In this document: positions 35,639 to 43,735 of the stretch, one piece after another | How positions within the stretch are numbered: the first letter of the stretch is position 1 | Layout: the number at the start of each line of letters is the position of its first letter | Source of the DNA: Actinomadura litoris | GTDB lineage: Bacteria; Actinomycetota; Actinomycetes; Streptosporangiales; Streptosporangiaceae | DNA length: 64,000 nt | Reading direction: 5' to 3' | Assembly: GCF_009733595.1 (NCBI RefSeq) | Contig: NZ_WOFH01000021.1 | Coordinates: 62,001 to 126,000, forward strand | Made by a program: the position numbers and the translations under genes | Notes under the pieces: model-generated | Databases searched by the model: none | The model's input: only the letters and a program-made list of their open reading frames with translations | What the model was told of the DNA's origin: nothing

Positions 35639-36418
35639 TTGCGCTACCTGCGGTACGTGGCGATCGGCGACAGCCAGACCGAGGGTCTGAACGACGGCGA
35701 CGACAGGACCGGCTATCGCGGCTGGGCCGACCGGCTGGCCGAGACCCTGGCCGCCCGGGAACCGGACTTCCGCTACGCCAACCTCGCCGTCCGCGGGCAC
35801 CTCACCGGGCGGATCCGGGCCGAGCAGGCGGGCGCCGCCCTCGCGCTGGAACCCGACCTGGTGACGGTCATGGCCGGGGTGAACGACCTCATCAGGCCCG
35901 GATTCGACGCCCGCGCCGTCACCGCCGACCTGGAGGCGATGTACGCCGATTTCACGGCGTCCGGCGCGCGGGTCGTCGCCTTCACCTTTCCCGACGTCGG
36001 GAAGATAGCCCCGCTCGTCCGGCACCTGCGCCCGAAACTCGTGGACTTCAACGCCCGGATCCGCGCGGCGGCCCGCCGCCACGACGTCGTACTGGTCGAC
36101 ACCTTTCCGCATTCCGTCACGACCGATCCCCGGCTGTGGAGCGGCGACCGCATCCACGCCAGTCCGCTCGGCCACGCGCGCATCGCGGCGGCGGTCGCCG
36201 AGGCCCTCGCGCTTCCGGATGCCGACACATCTTGGACGGCCCCCCTTCCGCCACTACCGCCGGTGCCGCAATGGCATCGCGCCCGCGCCGAAGCCACATG
36301 GGCCGCGACTTTTCTCGGCCCATGGGTGGTGCGGCGGCTACGCGGCCGCTCATCGGCGGACGGACGTATCGCGAAACGCCCCCGACTGGAACCGATCCGC
36401 ACGAACGAACACCCCTGA
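35639..36418 (+). CDS. SGNH/GDSL-family esterase
   Basis: This 259-residue hydrolase has block I AIGDSQTEG (Ser nucleophile) near residue 8, the Gly block at LAVRGHLTG, block III MAGVNDL (Asn) and block V DRIHASPLGH, supplying the Asp-His pair near residue 170. No signal peptide is visible, so it is cytoplasmic. A basic tail follows residue 215. The TTG start has GGAGG upstream. The substrate is unknown; lipase or acyl esterase activity is typical. Confidence 0.87.
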   Translation: MRYLRYVAIGDSQTEGLNDGDDRTGYRGWADRLAETLAAREPDFRYANLAVRGHLTGRIRAEQAGAALALEPDLVTVMAGVNDLIRPGFDARAVTADLEAMYADFTASGARVVAFTFPDVGKIAPLVRHLRPKLVDFNARIRAAARRHDVVLVDTFPHSVTTDPRLWSGDRIHASPLGHARIAAAVAEALALPDADTSWTAPLPPLPPVPQWHRARAEATWAATFLGPWVVRRLRGRSSADGRIAKRPRLEPIRTNEHP

Positions 36419-36506
36419 AGCCGCAACCGATCCCGGCCCCCCATTGTGGCGGCGGCTCCCACTCCCTAATTTGAGAGGAGAAAGCCGGATCCGCGAAAGG
36501 ATCATC

Positions 36507-36791
36507 GTGCGCCTCACCAGCCTCGCCGTCGCCGCCACCGTGCTCGCGGGCCTGCTCTCGTCCGCGCCGGCCACCCCGGCCGCCCACGCGGGCGGCTATT
36601 ACACCTGCTTCTTCGGCGAAACGACCCCCGGAGACAACGGCTACTACAACCTCACCGCCCACAATTGCGACGTCAACGGCGTCGATGTGGTGATCAAGGT
36701 CATCAGCGGAGCCACCGGAAAACACCGCTGCCAGACGGCCTTCTCCTGGAACGGATTCGTCGACGCGAAACGCTGCCGCCCGGAACCCTGA
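36507..36791 (+). CDS. Small secreted cysteine-containing protein
   Basis: This 94-residue precursor has a classical signal peptide (RLTSLAVAATVLAGLLSSAPATPAAHA region, cleavage after about residue 28). The mature domain of about 66 residues carries four cysteines (YYTCFF, HNCDVN, HRCQTA and KRCRPE), likely two disulfides. The GTG start has AAAGGA upstream and is in frame with a longer open frame that lacks a signal peptide start. I do not recognise the family. Confidence 0.7.
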   Translation: MRLTSLAVAATVLAGLLSSAPATPAAHAGGYYTCFFGETTPGDNGYYNLTAHNCDVNGVDVVIKVISGATGKHRCQTAFSWNGFVDAKRCRPEP

Positions 36792-36809
36792 TCCGTCACG
36801 CCTTGCGCG

Positions 36810-37706
36810 TCATGCCTGGAAATGCCAGACGACCATCGCGGGCACTCCGGCGTTCGCGGCGCCCGCCGCCTCGGGAATCATGCGCGCCAGGCTCCACGGC
36901 CACAGTTCCCACGGGCCCGCCTCGCCGGAGGCCCCGTGCGAGGCGGCCGGCGGTCGAGGCTCCTCGCACCGCCGCAACCGCAGGCCCGCCGCCAGGGCCG
37001 CCCGCAGATAGTCCCCGATCGGGTGCCGGTGGGTCGCGAGTCGCGCGGGGCGGCCGTCGGTGTCGCGCACCGACGGCACCGACCCCCGCGCCACGGCCTC
37101 GGGGTGGACGTCGGAGATCACGAGATGCCCGCCCGGCCGCAGCACCCGGGCGAACTCCGCCATCACGGGCCCGAGGTCCGCGACGTGGGTCAGCGCGAGC
37201 GCGCACACGATCACGTCCGCGGCCCCGCCGTCCACCGGCAGCCGATGGAGGTCGCCGAGCCGGAACTCCGCCTCCGGGACGCTCGCGCGGGCCCGGTCGA
37301 GCATGTCCGGTGAGCTGTCCACGCCGATGACCCGGTGCCCGCGTCCGACCAGGTCACGCGCGTAGCGGCCGGTGCCGCACGCCGCGTCCAGCGCCTCCCC
37401 CGGCGCGAGCCCGCCGAGGATCTCCGCGACGACGGGCCGGTCGATGTCGAACGCCGCGTTGCCGGGGTCGTCATAGGTCCCGGCCCACACGCCGTAGCCC
37501 TCGACGGTGCCGACCCGCCGCACCTCGGTGCCGAGGTCCGCCAGGGACTCATCGTCCAGCAGCCGCCGGACCTCGGCGAGCCGCTCCTCGACGAAGCGCC
37601 GGTCGCCCTCCCCCGTGAACGCCCGCAGCAGCGCGGCGCCCTCGATGCCGAGCAGGTAGGCCAAGGGATGCTCGTAGATCACCCGCGCGACCCTAACCAC
37701 ATCCAT
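36810..37706 (-). CDS. Class I SAM-dependent methyltransferase
   Basis: This 298-residue protein has the SAM motif ALDAACGTGRYARDLVGRG near residue 107, the acidic strand-2 end VIGVDSS, and the post-motif HVADLGPVMAEFARVLRPGGHLVISDVHPE of the methyltransf_11 group. An N-terminal extension of about 90 residues precedes the domain. The substrate is unknown. It converges on the secreted-protein gene with an 18-base gap. Confidence 0.82.
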   Translation of the reverse strand: MDVVRVARVIYEHPLAYLLGIEGAALLRAFTGEGDRRFVEERLAEVRRLLDDESLADLGTEVRRVGTVEGYGVWAGTYDDPGNAAFDIDRPVVAEILGGLAPGEALDAACGTGRYARDLVGRGHRVIGVDSSPDMLDRARASVPEAEFRLGDLHRLPVDGGAADVIVCALALTHVADLGPVMAEFARVLRPGGHLVISDVHPEAVARGSVPSVRDTDGRPARLATHRHPIGDYLRAALAAGLRLRRCEEPRPPAASHGASGEAGPWELWPWSLARMIPEAAGAANAGVPAMVVWHFQA

Positions 37707-37976
37707 GCGGGCCAGGCCACCGATTTACCGGACAGAACCCGCCCCCGAACCGGTTATGAAAACCTCCCCGGCGCCGAACTTGACGACCACTCGGGCTCCG
37801 TCCACTTGTTCGGAACACGAAACGGAGAGCCCGTAAACCGCACCCCCCGAATGACAAAAGACACCAAAATCAGAAAGGTTCACTTTTCCGGTAGGTGATC
37901 AATGCCGTGGGGTAGCCATACCGGTGTAGCGAGCGGTACCGCTCAGATCCCCTCGATACGGCAGAGGAGACAGCGC

Positions 37977-38387
37977 GTGGCAGTCACCAACATCACCATC
38001 CTGGAAGGCCAGGACCAACCTCCCCCGCCCGGCTGGCACAAGGACCCCACCGACCTCAACAAGGGCGCCGGCGGCGCCTACCTCTACCTCGCCTTCGAGA
38101 CCGACGGCTCCGAGGAGGCGGTCAGCGACATCTACTTCCTCCTCTCCAAGGAGCAGGATCCCCCGGACGGCTACATCAAGATCGACACTGACCTCAACAA
38201 GGGCGCGGGCGGCGCCTACATTTATCTGACCTTCACCCGCACCGCCGACTACGCGCCCATCCAATACCTGACCGTCGTCTCCTCCTCCGACCCGAACGCC
38301 AACGCGCCCGACGGCTACACCAGGATCGACGTGGACCTCAACAAGGGAGCCGGAGGCAAGTACATCTACCTCTGCTACCGAAAGTAG
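37977..38387 (+). CDS. Stand-alone beta-prism (MABP-like) protein with three DLNKGAGG repeats
   Basis: This 136-residue protein is built from three repeats ending in DLNKGAGG-x-Y-I/L-Y-L (26-33, 72-79 and 120-127). That signature is known from the MABP beta-prism domain of eukaryotic MVB12 proteins and from the C-terminal domain of some bacterial MACPF proteins, where it is linked to membrane or lipid binding. The GTG start is chosen for GAGGAGA upstream. There is no signal peptide and no MACPF gene nearby. It is monocistronic, with its own terminator. Confidence 0.82.
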   Translation: MAVTNITILEGQDQPPPPGWHKDPTDLNKGAGGAYLYLAFETDGSEEAVSDIYFLLSKEQDPPDGYIKIDTDLNKGAGGAYIYLTFTRTADYAPIQYLTVVSSSDPNANAPDGYTRIDVDLNKGAGGKYIYLCYRK

Positions 38388-38407
38388 GCCAGGCCGAGAA
38401 GAAGCAC

Positions 38408-38449
38408 CGGGGTGGCCCACTGGAACGGGCCACCCCGCCCCAACCTTTT
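38408..38449 (+). terminator. Intrinsic terminator of the beta-prism gene
   Basis: An 11-base-pair perfect GC-rich stem (38408-38418 with 38427-38437) with an eight-base loop is followed by a pyrimidine run ending in TTTT. It starts 21 bases after the stop codon. Confidence 0.88.
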
Positions 38450-38608
38450 CCTCCAATGTTTCCGGCCGCTGACATCATCGGCGGTCGAGCATTTTCAGAA
38501 ACCCTGGAGTGACCTAGAGTGATCGCGGAGACTCATTCCGCTAAATCGGCTTCCAGATGGTGAATTCTTCGATCGGGTGCGTCATGGATGGGCTAGGTTG
38601 CGGGTCCC

Positions 38609-40210
38609 ATGGATGCGTTCTTGAAGGACGGGCACCCGACGCTCGGCAGCGTGCCGGGGCCCCTGGTCCTCGCCGGTCATGACGGGACGATCTGGGCGGC
38701 CGGCGGCGGCCGCGGCGAGAGCTCGGTGTTACGGTTCGGAGCCGAGGGCTGGCGCGCCTGGCCGATCGACGCCCACGGCGTGCGCGCGGTGCTGCCGCTC
38801 GACGACCGGACCGCCGTCGTCGCGGGCGAACACGGGTTCCTCGCGGTCATCGACACCGCGATCGTCGACTCCGCGGCCGACGACGAGGACGACGAGGGCG
38901 TCGTTGAGATCAAGACGCGGCAGGGCGGCTGCCTGTTCGGGCTGACGCCGATCGGGGACCTGATCTGGGTCACCGGGGAAAAGGGCTTCGTCGCCACGCT
39001 CGATCCGCGGACCCGCGAACTGCGCGCGCAGCCGCGATTCGATCGCAAGCGCGTCGTCCGCGCGGTGGCCGCCCCCGGCGGGGAGCCGGTGTTCGTCGTC
39101 GGCCGCCAGATACTGCGGCGCCTCCCCGACGGCACCGAGGAGATGGTCTTCTCCGGACACGCGCCGCTGACCGACCTCGCCTACTCGTCCGACGGCGGCT
39201 TCGCGGTGGCCGGTGACGCGGGCCAGCTCTACCTGGCCGCGCCCGGCGGGACGCCCGAGCCGTGCGACGGCGTTCCCGCGCTCGACATGGAATGCCTGAG
39301 CTACGATCCGCGCCGCGACCGCTTCGTGGTCGCCGGTGAGGACGGCTACGTCGGAGCGCTCGGCCGCGACGGCGCGTTGCGGCCGCTGCCCGCCGCGGAG
39401 CCGCCGTACCGGCTCACGAGCATCCTGCCCTGGGGCGACGGCCACCTCTATGCCGGCTGGGTCGAGCAGGGCCCGCCCTACCGGTTCCGTGGCGCGCTCT
39501 ACTTCGACGGCGAGCACGCCCCGGACAGGGTGTACGAGGCGCCGCGCCAGGACTTCGGCCCGCCGAGGACGCGCACCGTCGGGCGCTCCGGCCGCCCGTC
39601 GCTCGCGGTCGACGCCTTCCAGCTGATCTCGTTCGACGAGGCCCAGCGGCGGATGCCCGAGGTCGAATGGCCGGACGAGGACATGTACTCGTTCGAGGAG
39701 ATCCGGTTCTACGACGGCGATGTCCACGTCGCCGACACCGGCGCGCTGTTCGACGACCACCGGGACGACTACGGGGTCGCGATCCGCGGCGACCTGATCG
39801 TCGACGGGACGCTCGACGCCGTCGCGGGCGGCGACGCCTACGGCAGCATCCTGGCCGTCCAGGGCGACGTGTGGGCCCACGCGGCGCTGTTCCGCTACGG
39901 CATCAACGCCGCGATCAGCGGCGCGCTTGAGGTCGCGACCGTCGTGCTGTGCGACCACGGCGACGACGGCGGCCTTCTCACGGCCGAGGTGATCCGCGCC
40001 CAGGTGCTTCACTACTCGCTCTATTTCGCCAAGCCCGAGGCCAAGATCGACGCCTTCTGCGTCGGCAACGTCTACGGCGACCTCAGTTTCCCGCCGGGAC
40101 GCGCCAAGGAGGTGTTCGTCGCCGGCGTGCTGGAGGACGGCTACCTGGAGGAGGACACGGCGGCGAACTGGCTGCGTGAGGGCAGGTCGATCCTGCGCGA
40201 GGCGAACTGA
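38609..40210 (+). CDS. Beta-propeller-like plus beta-helix-like protein of unknown function
   Basis: This 533-residue protein has an N-terminal half of repeated strands such as GHDGTIWAAGG, GEHGFLAVID, GEKGFVATLD, GDAGQLYLA and GEDGYVGALG, typical of a propeller. From about residue 370 a run of short strands (GDLIVDGTLDA, SILAVQGDVWA, AAISGALEVATVVLC) resembles a right-handed beta-helix or bactofilin-like fold. No signal peptide or membrane segment is seen. I do not recognise a function. Confidence 0.75.
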   Translation: MDAFLKDGHPTLGSVPGPLVLAGHDGTIWAAGGGRGESSVLRFGAEGWRAWPIDAHGVRAVLPLDDRTAVVAGEHGFLAVIDTAIVDSAADDEDDEGVVEIKTRQGGCLFGLTPIGDLIWVTGEKGFVATLDPRTRELRAQPRFDRKRVVRAVAAPGGEPVFVVGRQILRRLPDGTEEMVFSGHAPLTDLAYSSDGGFAVAGDAGQLYLAAPGGTPEPCDGVPALDMECLSYDPRRDRFVVAGEDGYVGALGRDGALRPLPAAEPPYRLTSILPWGDGHLYAGWVEQGPPYRFRGALYFDGEHAPDRVYEAPRQDFGPPRTRTVGRSGRPSLAVDAFQLISFDEAQRRMPEVEWPDEDMYSFEEIRFYDGDVHVADTGALFDDHRDDYGVAIRGDLIVDGTLDAVAGGDAYGSILAVQGDVWAHAALFRYGINAAISGALEVATVVLCDHGDDGGLLTAEVIRAQVLHYSLYFAKPEAKIDAFCVGNVYGDLSFPPGRAKEVFVAGVLEDGYLEEDTAANWLREGRSILREAN

Positions 40211-40232
40211 GACCGCCACCGCCTGGACGGCG

Positions 40233-41042
40233 TCAGGGAACGACCGGATTGGCGGGGGTGTCGAGCCAGATCGTCTGGCCCCGCGGGGTGACGGTGATCC
40301 CGAAACGTTCGCAGGCGGGTGCGCCGGTCTCGATCCACCGGGCCTTGTAGGCGTGCCGGTCGGGCTGGGAGATCCGCTGGCCGCGCAGCGGCATGAACCA
40401 GGAAGGGGCCACGAACCGGCCGTCCGCCCGCCCTCCGCCGCGCGCGGTGAGGCGGGCGAGCGGGCCGTCCGGGTGGAAGGTCGGAGCCCAGGGCACGAGC
40501 AGGAGCCCGCCCGGCCGCGTCTGCCGCACCCACGCGTGCGGCAGCTCCGCGGCGGCGGCGGTGGCGACCACCCGGTCGTAGGGCGCGCCCGCCGGGTCCC
40601 CGGCCTCGCCGTCCCCGGTGACCACCCGGACGGGGCAGCCGGCGGCGGAGAGCCTCAGCCGGGCCCGGTCCGCCAGCGCCGGATCGATCTCGATCGTGGT
40701 GACGTTCTCCGGGCCGACGATCGCCGCCATCAGCGCGGCGTTCCAGCCGGTCCCCGTGCCGATCTCCATGACCCGGTGGCCGGGCTCCAGGTCGAGCAGT
40801 TCCAGCATCTCCCGCACGACGTGCGGGGCCGAGCACGAACTGGTGGGCCACACGCCCCTGTCGGTGGCCCCGTCGTCGATCTGGGTCGTCACCGCGTCGC
40901 CGGACCGCACCAGGGCGCGCCAGCGGTCCGGGTCGTCCTGGCGGCGCAGCGGGACGGCCCAGCCGTCGTCGCCGCGGACCCAGACCAGGTCGGGGACGAA
41001 CGCCTCACGCGGTACCGCGTCGAACGCCGCGTCGATGCTCAC
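40233..41042 (-). CDS. PIMT-type O-methyltransferase, probably RiPP-associated
   Basis: This 269-residue SAM methyltransferase is homologous to protein L-isoaspartyl methyltransferase, with motif I VMEIGTGTGWNAALMA near residue 95 and the upstream TSSCSAPHVVREMLELL typical of PCMT. The C-terminal extension ends TIWLDTPANPVVP, giving a W-x3-P element like the one I recall for PIMT homologues in lanthipeptide, lasso, graspetide and imiditide clusters, where they methylate Asp and yield aspartimide. The GTG start overlaps the stop of a 41-residue peptide gene by four bases, suggesting that this peptide is the substrate. Confidence 0.8.
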   Translation of the reverse strand: MSIDAAFDAVPREAFVPDLVWVRGDDGWAVPLRRQDDPDRWRALVRSGDAVTTQIDDGATDRGVWPTSSCSAPHVVREMLELLDLEPGHRVMEIGTGTGWNAALMAAIVGPENVTTIEIDPALADRARLRLSAAGCPVRVVTGDGEAGDPAGAPYDRVVATAAAAELPHAWVRQTRPGGLLLVPWAPTFHPDGPLARLTARGGGRADGRFVAPSWFMPLRGQRISQPDRHAYKARWIETGAPACERFGITVTPRGQTIWLDTPANPVVP

Positions 41043-41164
41043 GTCCTACCCGAGCCGTCGCACCCCGGGCAGTCGATCTCCTGCTCCTGGTTGTCATTGT
41101 TCACCACGACCTTTCCATTTCCGCCGCACATGCCGCAGTTCGAGGGATTCTCATGCTTGCCCAT
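41039..41164 (-). CDS. 41-residue Cys-rich peptide, candidate imiditide-like RiPP precursor
   Basis: The frame has an ATG with AAAGGA eight bases upstream and a stop overlapping the methyltransferase start (GTGA). The peptide has two CxxCxGxG half-motifs, CGMCGGNG (10-17) and CPGCDGSG (32-39), like the DnaJ zinc centre, separated by a polar Asn/Gln/Glu loop. Asp residues at 24 (D-N), 31 and 36 (D-G) are possible aspartimide sites. There is no signal peptide or obvious leader. A small zinc protein that is merely coupled to the methyltransferase is the alternative. Confidence 0.72.
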   Translation of the reverse strand: MGKHENPSNCGMCGGNGKVVVNNDNQEQEIDCPGCDGSGRT

Positions 41165-41205
41165 GGCGAAGATCCTTTCATGCGGACCGATTCGAATAGC
41201 CCATT

Positions 41206-41228
41206 CCTTCGGCCAGGCTAACCGAAGG
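41206..41228. promoter_or_regulatory. Inverted repeat in the divergent region before the RiPP-like peptide gene
   Basis: CCTTCGG and CCGAAGG form perfect seven-base arms with a nine-base spacer, 42 bases upstream of the peptide ATG and about 70 bases upstream of the divergent PLP enzyme. It could be a shared operator. On the plus side, TAGGGT at 41285-41290 is a plausible -10 element for a nearly leaderless PLP-enzyme message. Confidence 0.45.
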
Positions 41229-41298
41229 TATTGCGGCGGGTACCGCGATCGGCGCCGCCCGCCTGGGCCGATTGTGCTTGCCGTTAGGGTGTTGTGTC

Positions 41299-42273
41299 GT
41301 GCTGGAGACGCGGCTTGATACTGGACGGATCCGGGCGGCGCGCCTGGTCATCGACCCCCTTTTCCTCGATACCCCGCTCTACCGGTGCGAGGGCCTGGAG
41401 CCCGGGCTCGGGTGCGCGGTCAGCGTCAAGCTGGAGACGGCCAATCCCGTCCGCAGCTTCAAGGGACGCGGGACGGAGCTGGTCGCGGGCCGGCTGATCG
41501 ACATGGGCGCGCGGGACGTGGTGTGCGCCAGCGCGGGCAACCTCGGGCTGGCGCTCGCCTGGTCGGGGCGCCGGCGGGGGCTGAACGTCGCCGTCGTGGC
41601 GTCGAGGTCGGCGCCCGCGGCCAAGCTCGACCGGATCCGCGCGCTGGGCGCCCGGCTGGAGCTGGTGGACGGCGACTTCGACCAGGCCAGGGAGCGCGCC
41701 GTGGACATCGCGCGCGGCGACGGCGTCCGGCTGCTTGAGGACAGCCAGGACATCGAGACCTGCGAGGGCGCGGCGACGATCGGGCTGGAGCTGGTGGACG
41801 CGGCGCAGCCGGTCGACGCCGTCCTGGTCGCGCTCGGGGGCGGCGCGATGGCCACCGGCGTCGGGCATGTGCTGAAGGCGCTCGCGCCCGGGGTCGAGGT
41901 CATCTGCGTCCAGCCGGAGGGCGCGCCGGCGATGGCGCGGTCGTGGCACCGGCGGAGCGTCGTCACGACCGGGCCGACCGACACGATCGCCGACGGTGTG
42001 GCCGGGCGGCGGCCCATCAAGGCCGTGCTGGACGATCTGCTCCAGGTCGCCGACGACGCCGTCCTGGTCCGGGAGGAGTCGATCATCGCGGGGATGCGGG
42101 CGCTCCTCGACCACGCGGGCCTCGTCGTCGAGCCGTCGGCGGCGCTCGGGATCGCGGCGGTGCTGGAGGACCGCGAGCGTTTCGCCGGGCGCCATGTCGC
42201 CACCATCGTGTGCGGCAGCAACGTCGATCTGGATTCCTACCACCGCTGGATCGGCGCGGCGTCCATTCGCTGA
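41299..42273 (+). CDS. Threonine dehydratase/synthase-like PLP enzyme
   Basis: This fold-type II PLP enzyme of 324 residues has the lysine in PVRSFKGRGTE near residue 47, the loop SAGNLGLALAW near residue 72 and the glycine loop VALGGGAMATGVG near residue 175. It is only distantly similar to the housekeeping dehydratase at 6138-7121. GTG 41299 follows a possible -10 element by eight bases, so translation may be leaderless. It is divergent from the peptide/methyltransferase pair and could belong to the same system. The reaction is unknown. Confidence 0.8.
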   Translation: MLETRLDTGRIRAARLVIDPLFLDTPLYRCEGLEPGLGCAVSVKLETANPVRSFKGRGTELVAGRLIDMGARDVVCASAGNLGLALAWSGRRRGLNVAVVASRSAPAAKLDRIRALGARLELVDGDFDQARERAVDIARGDGVRLLEDSQDIETCEGAATIGLELVDAAQPVDAVLVALGGGAMATGVGHVLKALAPGVEVICVQPEGAPAMARSWHRRSVVTTGPTDTIADGVAGRRPIKAVLDDLLQVADDAVLVREESIIAGMRALLDHAGLVVEPSAALGIAAVLEDRERFAGRHVATIVCGSNVDLDSYHRWIGAASIR

Positions 42274-42294
42274 GGCACCCCTACGCTTATGGCC

Positions 42295-42942
42295 ATGCCC
42301 GACGAGATGCCTTTGCGGAACGCCTACTGGATCGGCGGCGGAAGCGGCGCCGGTAAGACGACCATCGCGCGGCGTCTCGCGGCCCGGTACGGATTGCGCC
42401 TCTACTCGACCGACGACGTGATGCCGGACCACGCCGCGCGCTGTTCACCGGACGACGCGCCTTTCCTGAATGAGTTCAAGTCCATGGGAATGGACGAGCG
42501 CTGGGTGAACCGTTCTCCACGGGAGATGCTGGAGACCTTCCACTGGTTCCGGGGCGAGGGCTTCTCTCTGATCGTCGAGGATCTGCTGCGGCTGCCGGAG
42601 GACGAAGGCGTGATCGTCGAGGGTTTCCGGTTGCTGCCCCGCCTCGTCCGGCCGCTGCTCGCCGGTCCGGGCCGCGCGGTGTGGCTGCTGCCGACGCCGG
42701 AGTTCCGCCGGGCGGCGTTCGAGCGCCGGGGCTGGGACATCCCGCGCCGGACGAGCGATCCCGGACGGGCCCGGTACAACCTGCTCGAACGCGACAGGAT
42801 GTTCACCGACCGGCTCATGGACGAGACCACCGGGCTCGGCCTGCCCGCCGTCGAGGTCGGCACCGCGATGGGCGAGGACGCGCTCGCCGCCCAGGTGGCC
42901 ACGGCTTTCGGGCTCCGACCCGCGAGGCTTCCGCGCCGATGA
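42295..42942 (+). CDS. P-loop kinase-like protein
   Basis: This 215-residue protein has a Walker A motif GGGSGAGKTTIARRLA near residue 12, and then YSTDDVMPDH and VIVEGFRLLPRLV, which fit the AAA_18/shikimate-kinase-like small-molecule kinase fold. No partner or substrate is visible. It follows the PLP gene after 21 bases and precedes an aldo/keto reductase by 19, so the three may be one transcript. ATG 42289 is an alternative start two codons upstream. Confidence 0.78.
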   Translation: MPDEMPLRNAYWIGGGSGAGKTTIARRLAARYGLRLYSTDDVMPDHAARCSPDDAPFLNEFKSMGMDERWVNRSPREMLETFHWFRGEGFSLIVEDLLRLPEDEGVIVEGFRLLPRLVRPLLAGPGRAVWLLPTPEFRRAAFERRGWDIPRRTSDPGRARYNLLERDRMFTDRLMDETTGLGLPAVEVGTAMGEDALAAQVATAFGLRPARLPRR

Positions 42943-42961
42943 TCCGGGCAGAATGCGGAGC

Positions 42962-43735
42962 ATGACTGCGACTGTGAACCTGCCCGGCGGCACCGCGCTG
43001 CCGTTGATCGGTTTCGGGACCTGGGAGCTGCCGCCCGCGACGGCCTACGAGGCGACGCGCACGGCGCTGGAGGTCGGCTACCGGCATATCGACACCGCGG
43101 CGCTGTACCAGAACGAGGCGGACGTCGGCAGGGCCGTCAAGGACAGCGGCGTCGGCCGGGACCAGGTCTTCGTCACCACCAAGCTGCGGCCGCGGGACGC
43201 GCGGCAGGCCCGGCGCGCGCTGGAGTCGAGCCTGCGGCTGCTCGACACCGACTACGTCGACCTCTGGCTGATCCACTGGGCGACCGGCCCGGACGACCTC
43301 GTCCCGACGTGGGAGGCGCTCCTGTCCGCCAAGGACGCGGGGCTGGCGCGCAACGTCGGGGTGAGCAACTACAGCCCGGCGCAGATCGACCACGTGACCG
43401 GGGCCACCGGGCGGAGTCCGGCGGTCAACCAGATCTCGTGGAGCCCGGGGCGGCACGACCCGGCCCTGCTGGAGGAGCACCGGCGCCGGGGCGTCGTCGT
43501 CGAGGGCTACAGCGGGCTGAACAACACCGACCTGCGCGACCCCGTGCTCACCGGGATCGCCGAGCGGCACGGCGTCAGCACCGCGCAGGTGATCCTGCGC
43601 TGGCACCTGGAGCACGGCATCGTGATCCTGCCGAGGTCGTCGCGCCGCGAGCACATCGCCGCCAACCTCGACCTGGACGGCTTCGACCTCACGGCGGACG
43701 ACGTCGCCGCGATCGACGCCCTCGCCAAGGGCTAG
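42962..43735 (+). CDS. Aldo/keto reductase
   Basis: This 257-residue NADPH-dependent reductase has the signature GYRHIDTAALYQNEADVG (Asp and Tyr of the tetrad) near residue 43, TTKLRPRD (Lys) near residue 76 and IHWATG in place of the usual LIHWP. The C-terminal cofactor site is ILPRSSRREHIAANL. It ends in a CTAG overlap with the convergent MarR gene, which may regulate it. Confidence 0.9.
   Translation: MTATVNLPGGTALPLIGFGTWELPPATAYEATRTALEVGYRHIDTAALYQNEADVGRAVKDSGVGRDQVFVTTKLRPRDARQARRALESSLRLLDTDYVDLWLIHWATGPDDLVPTWEALLSAKDAGLARNVGVSNYSPAQIDHVTGATGRSPAVNQISWSPGRHDPALLEEHRRRGVVVEGYSGLNNTDLRDPVLTGIAERHGVSTAQVILRWHLEHGIVILPRSSRREHIAANLDLDGFDLTADDVAAIDALAKG

Noticed and set aside
37792..37833. 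Hairpin CGGGCTCCGT/ACGGAGAGCCCG as a terminator
   Set aside because: The arms need a two-base bulge and the element lies upstream of both flanking genes, so no transcript would clearly end there.
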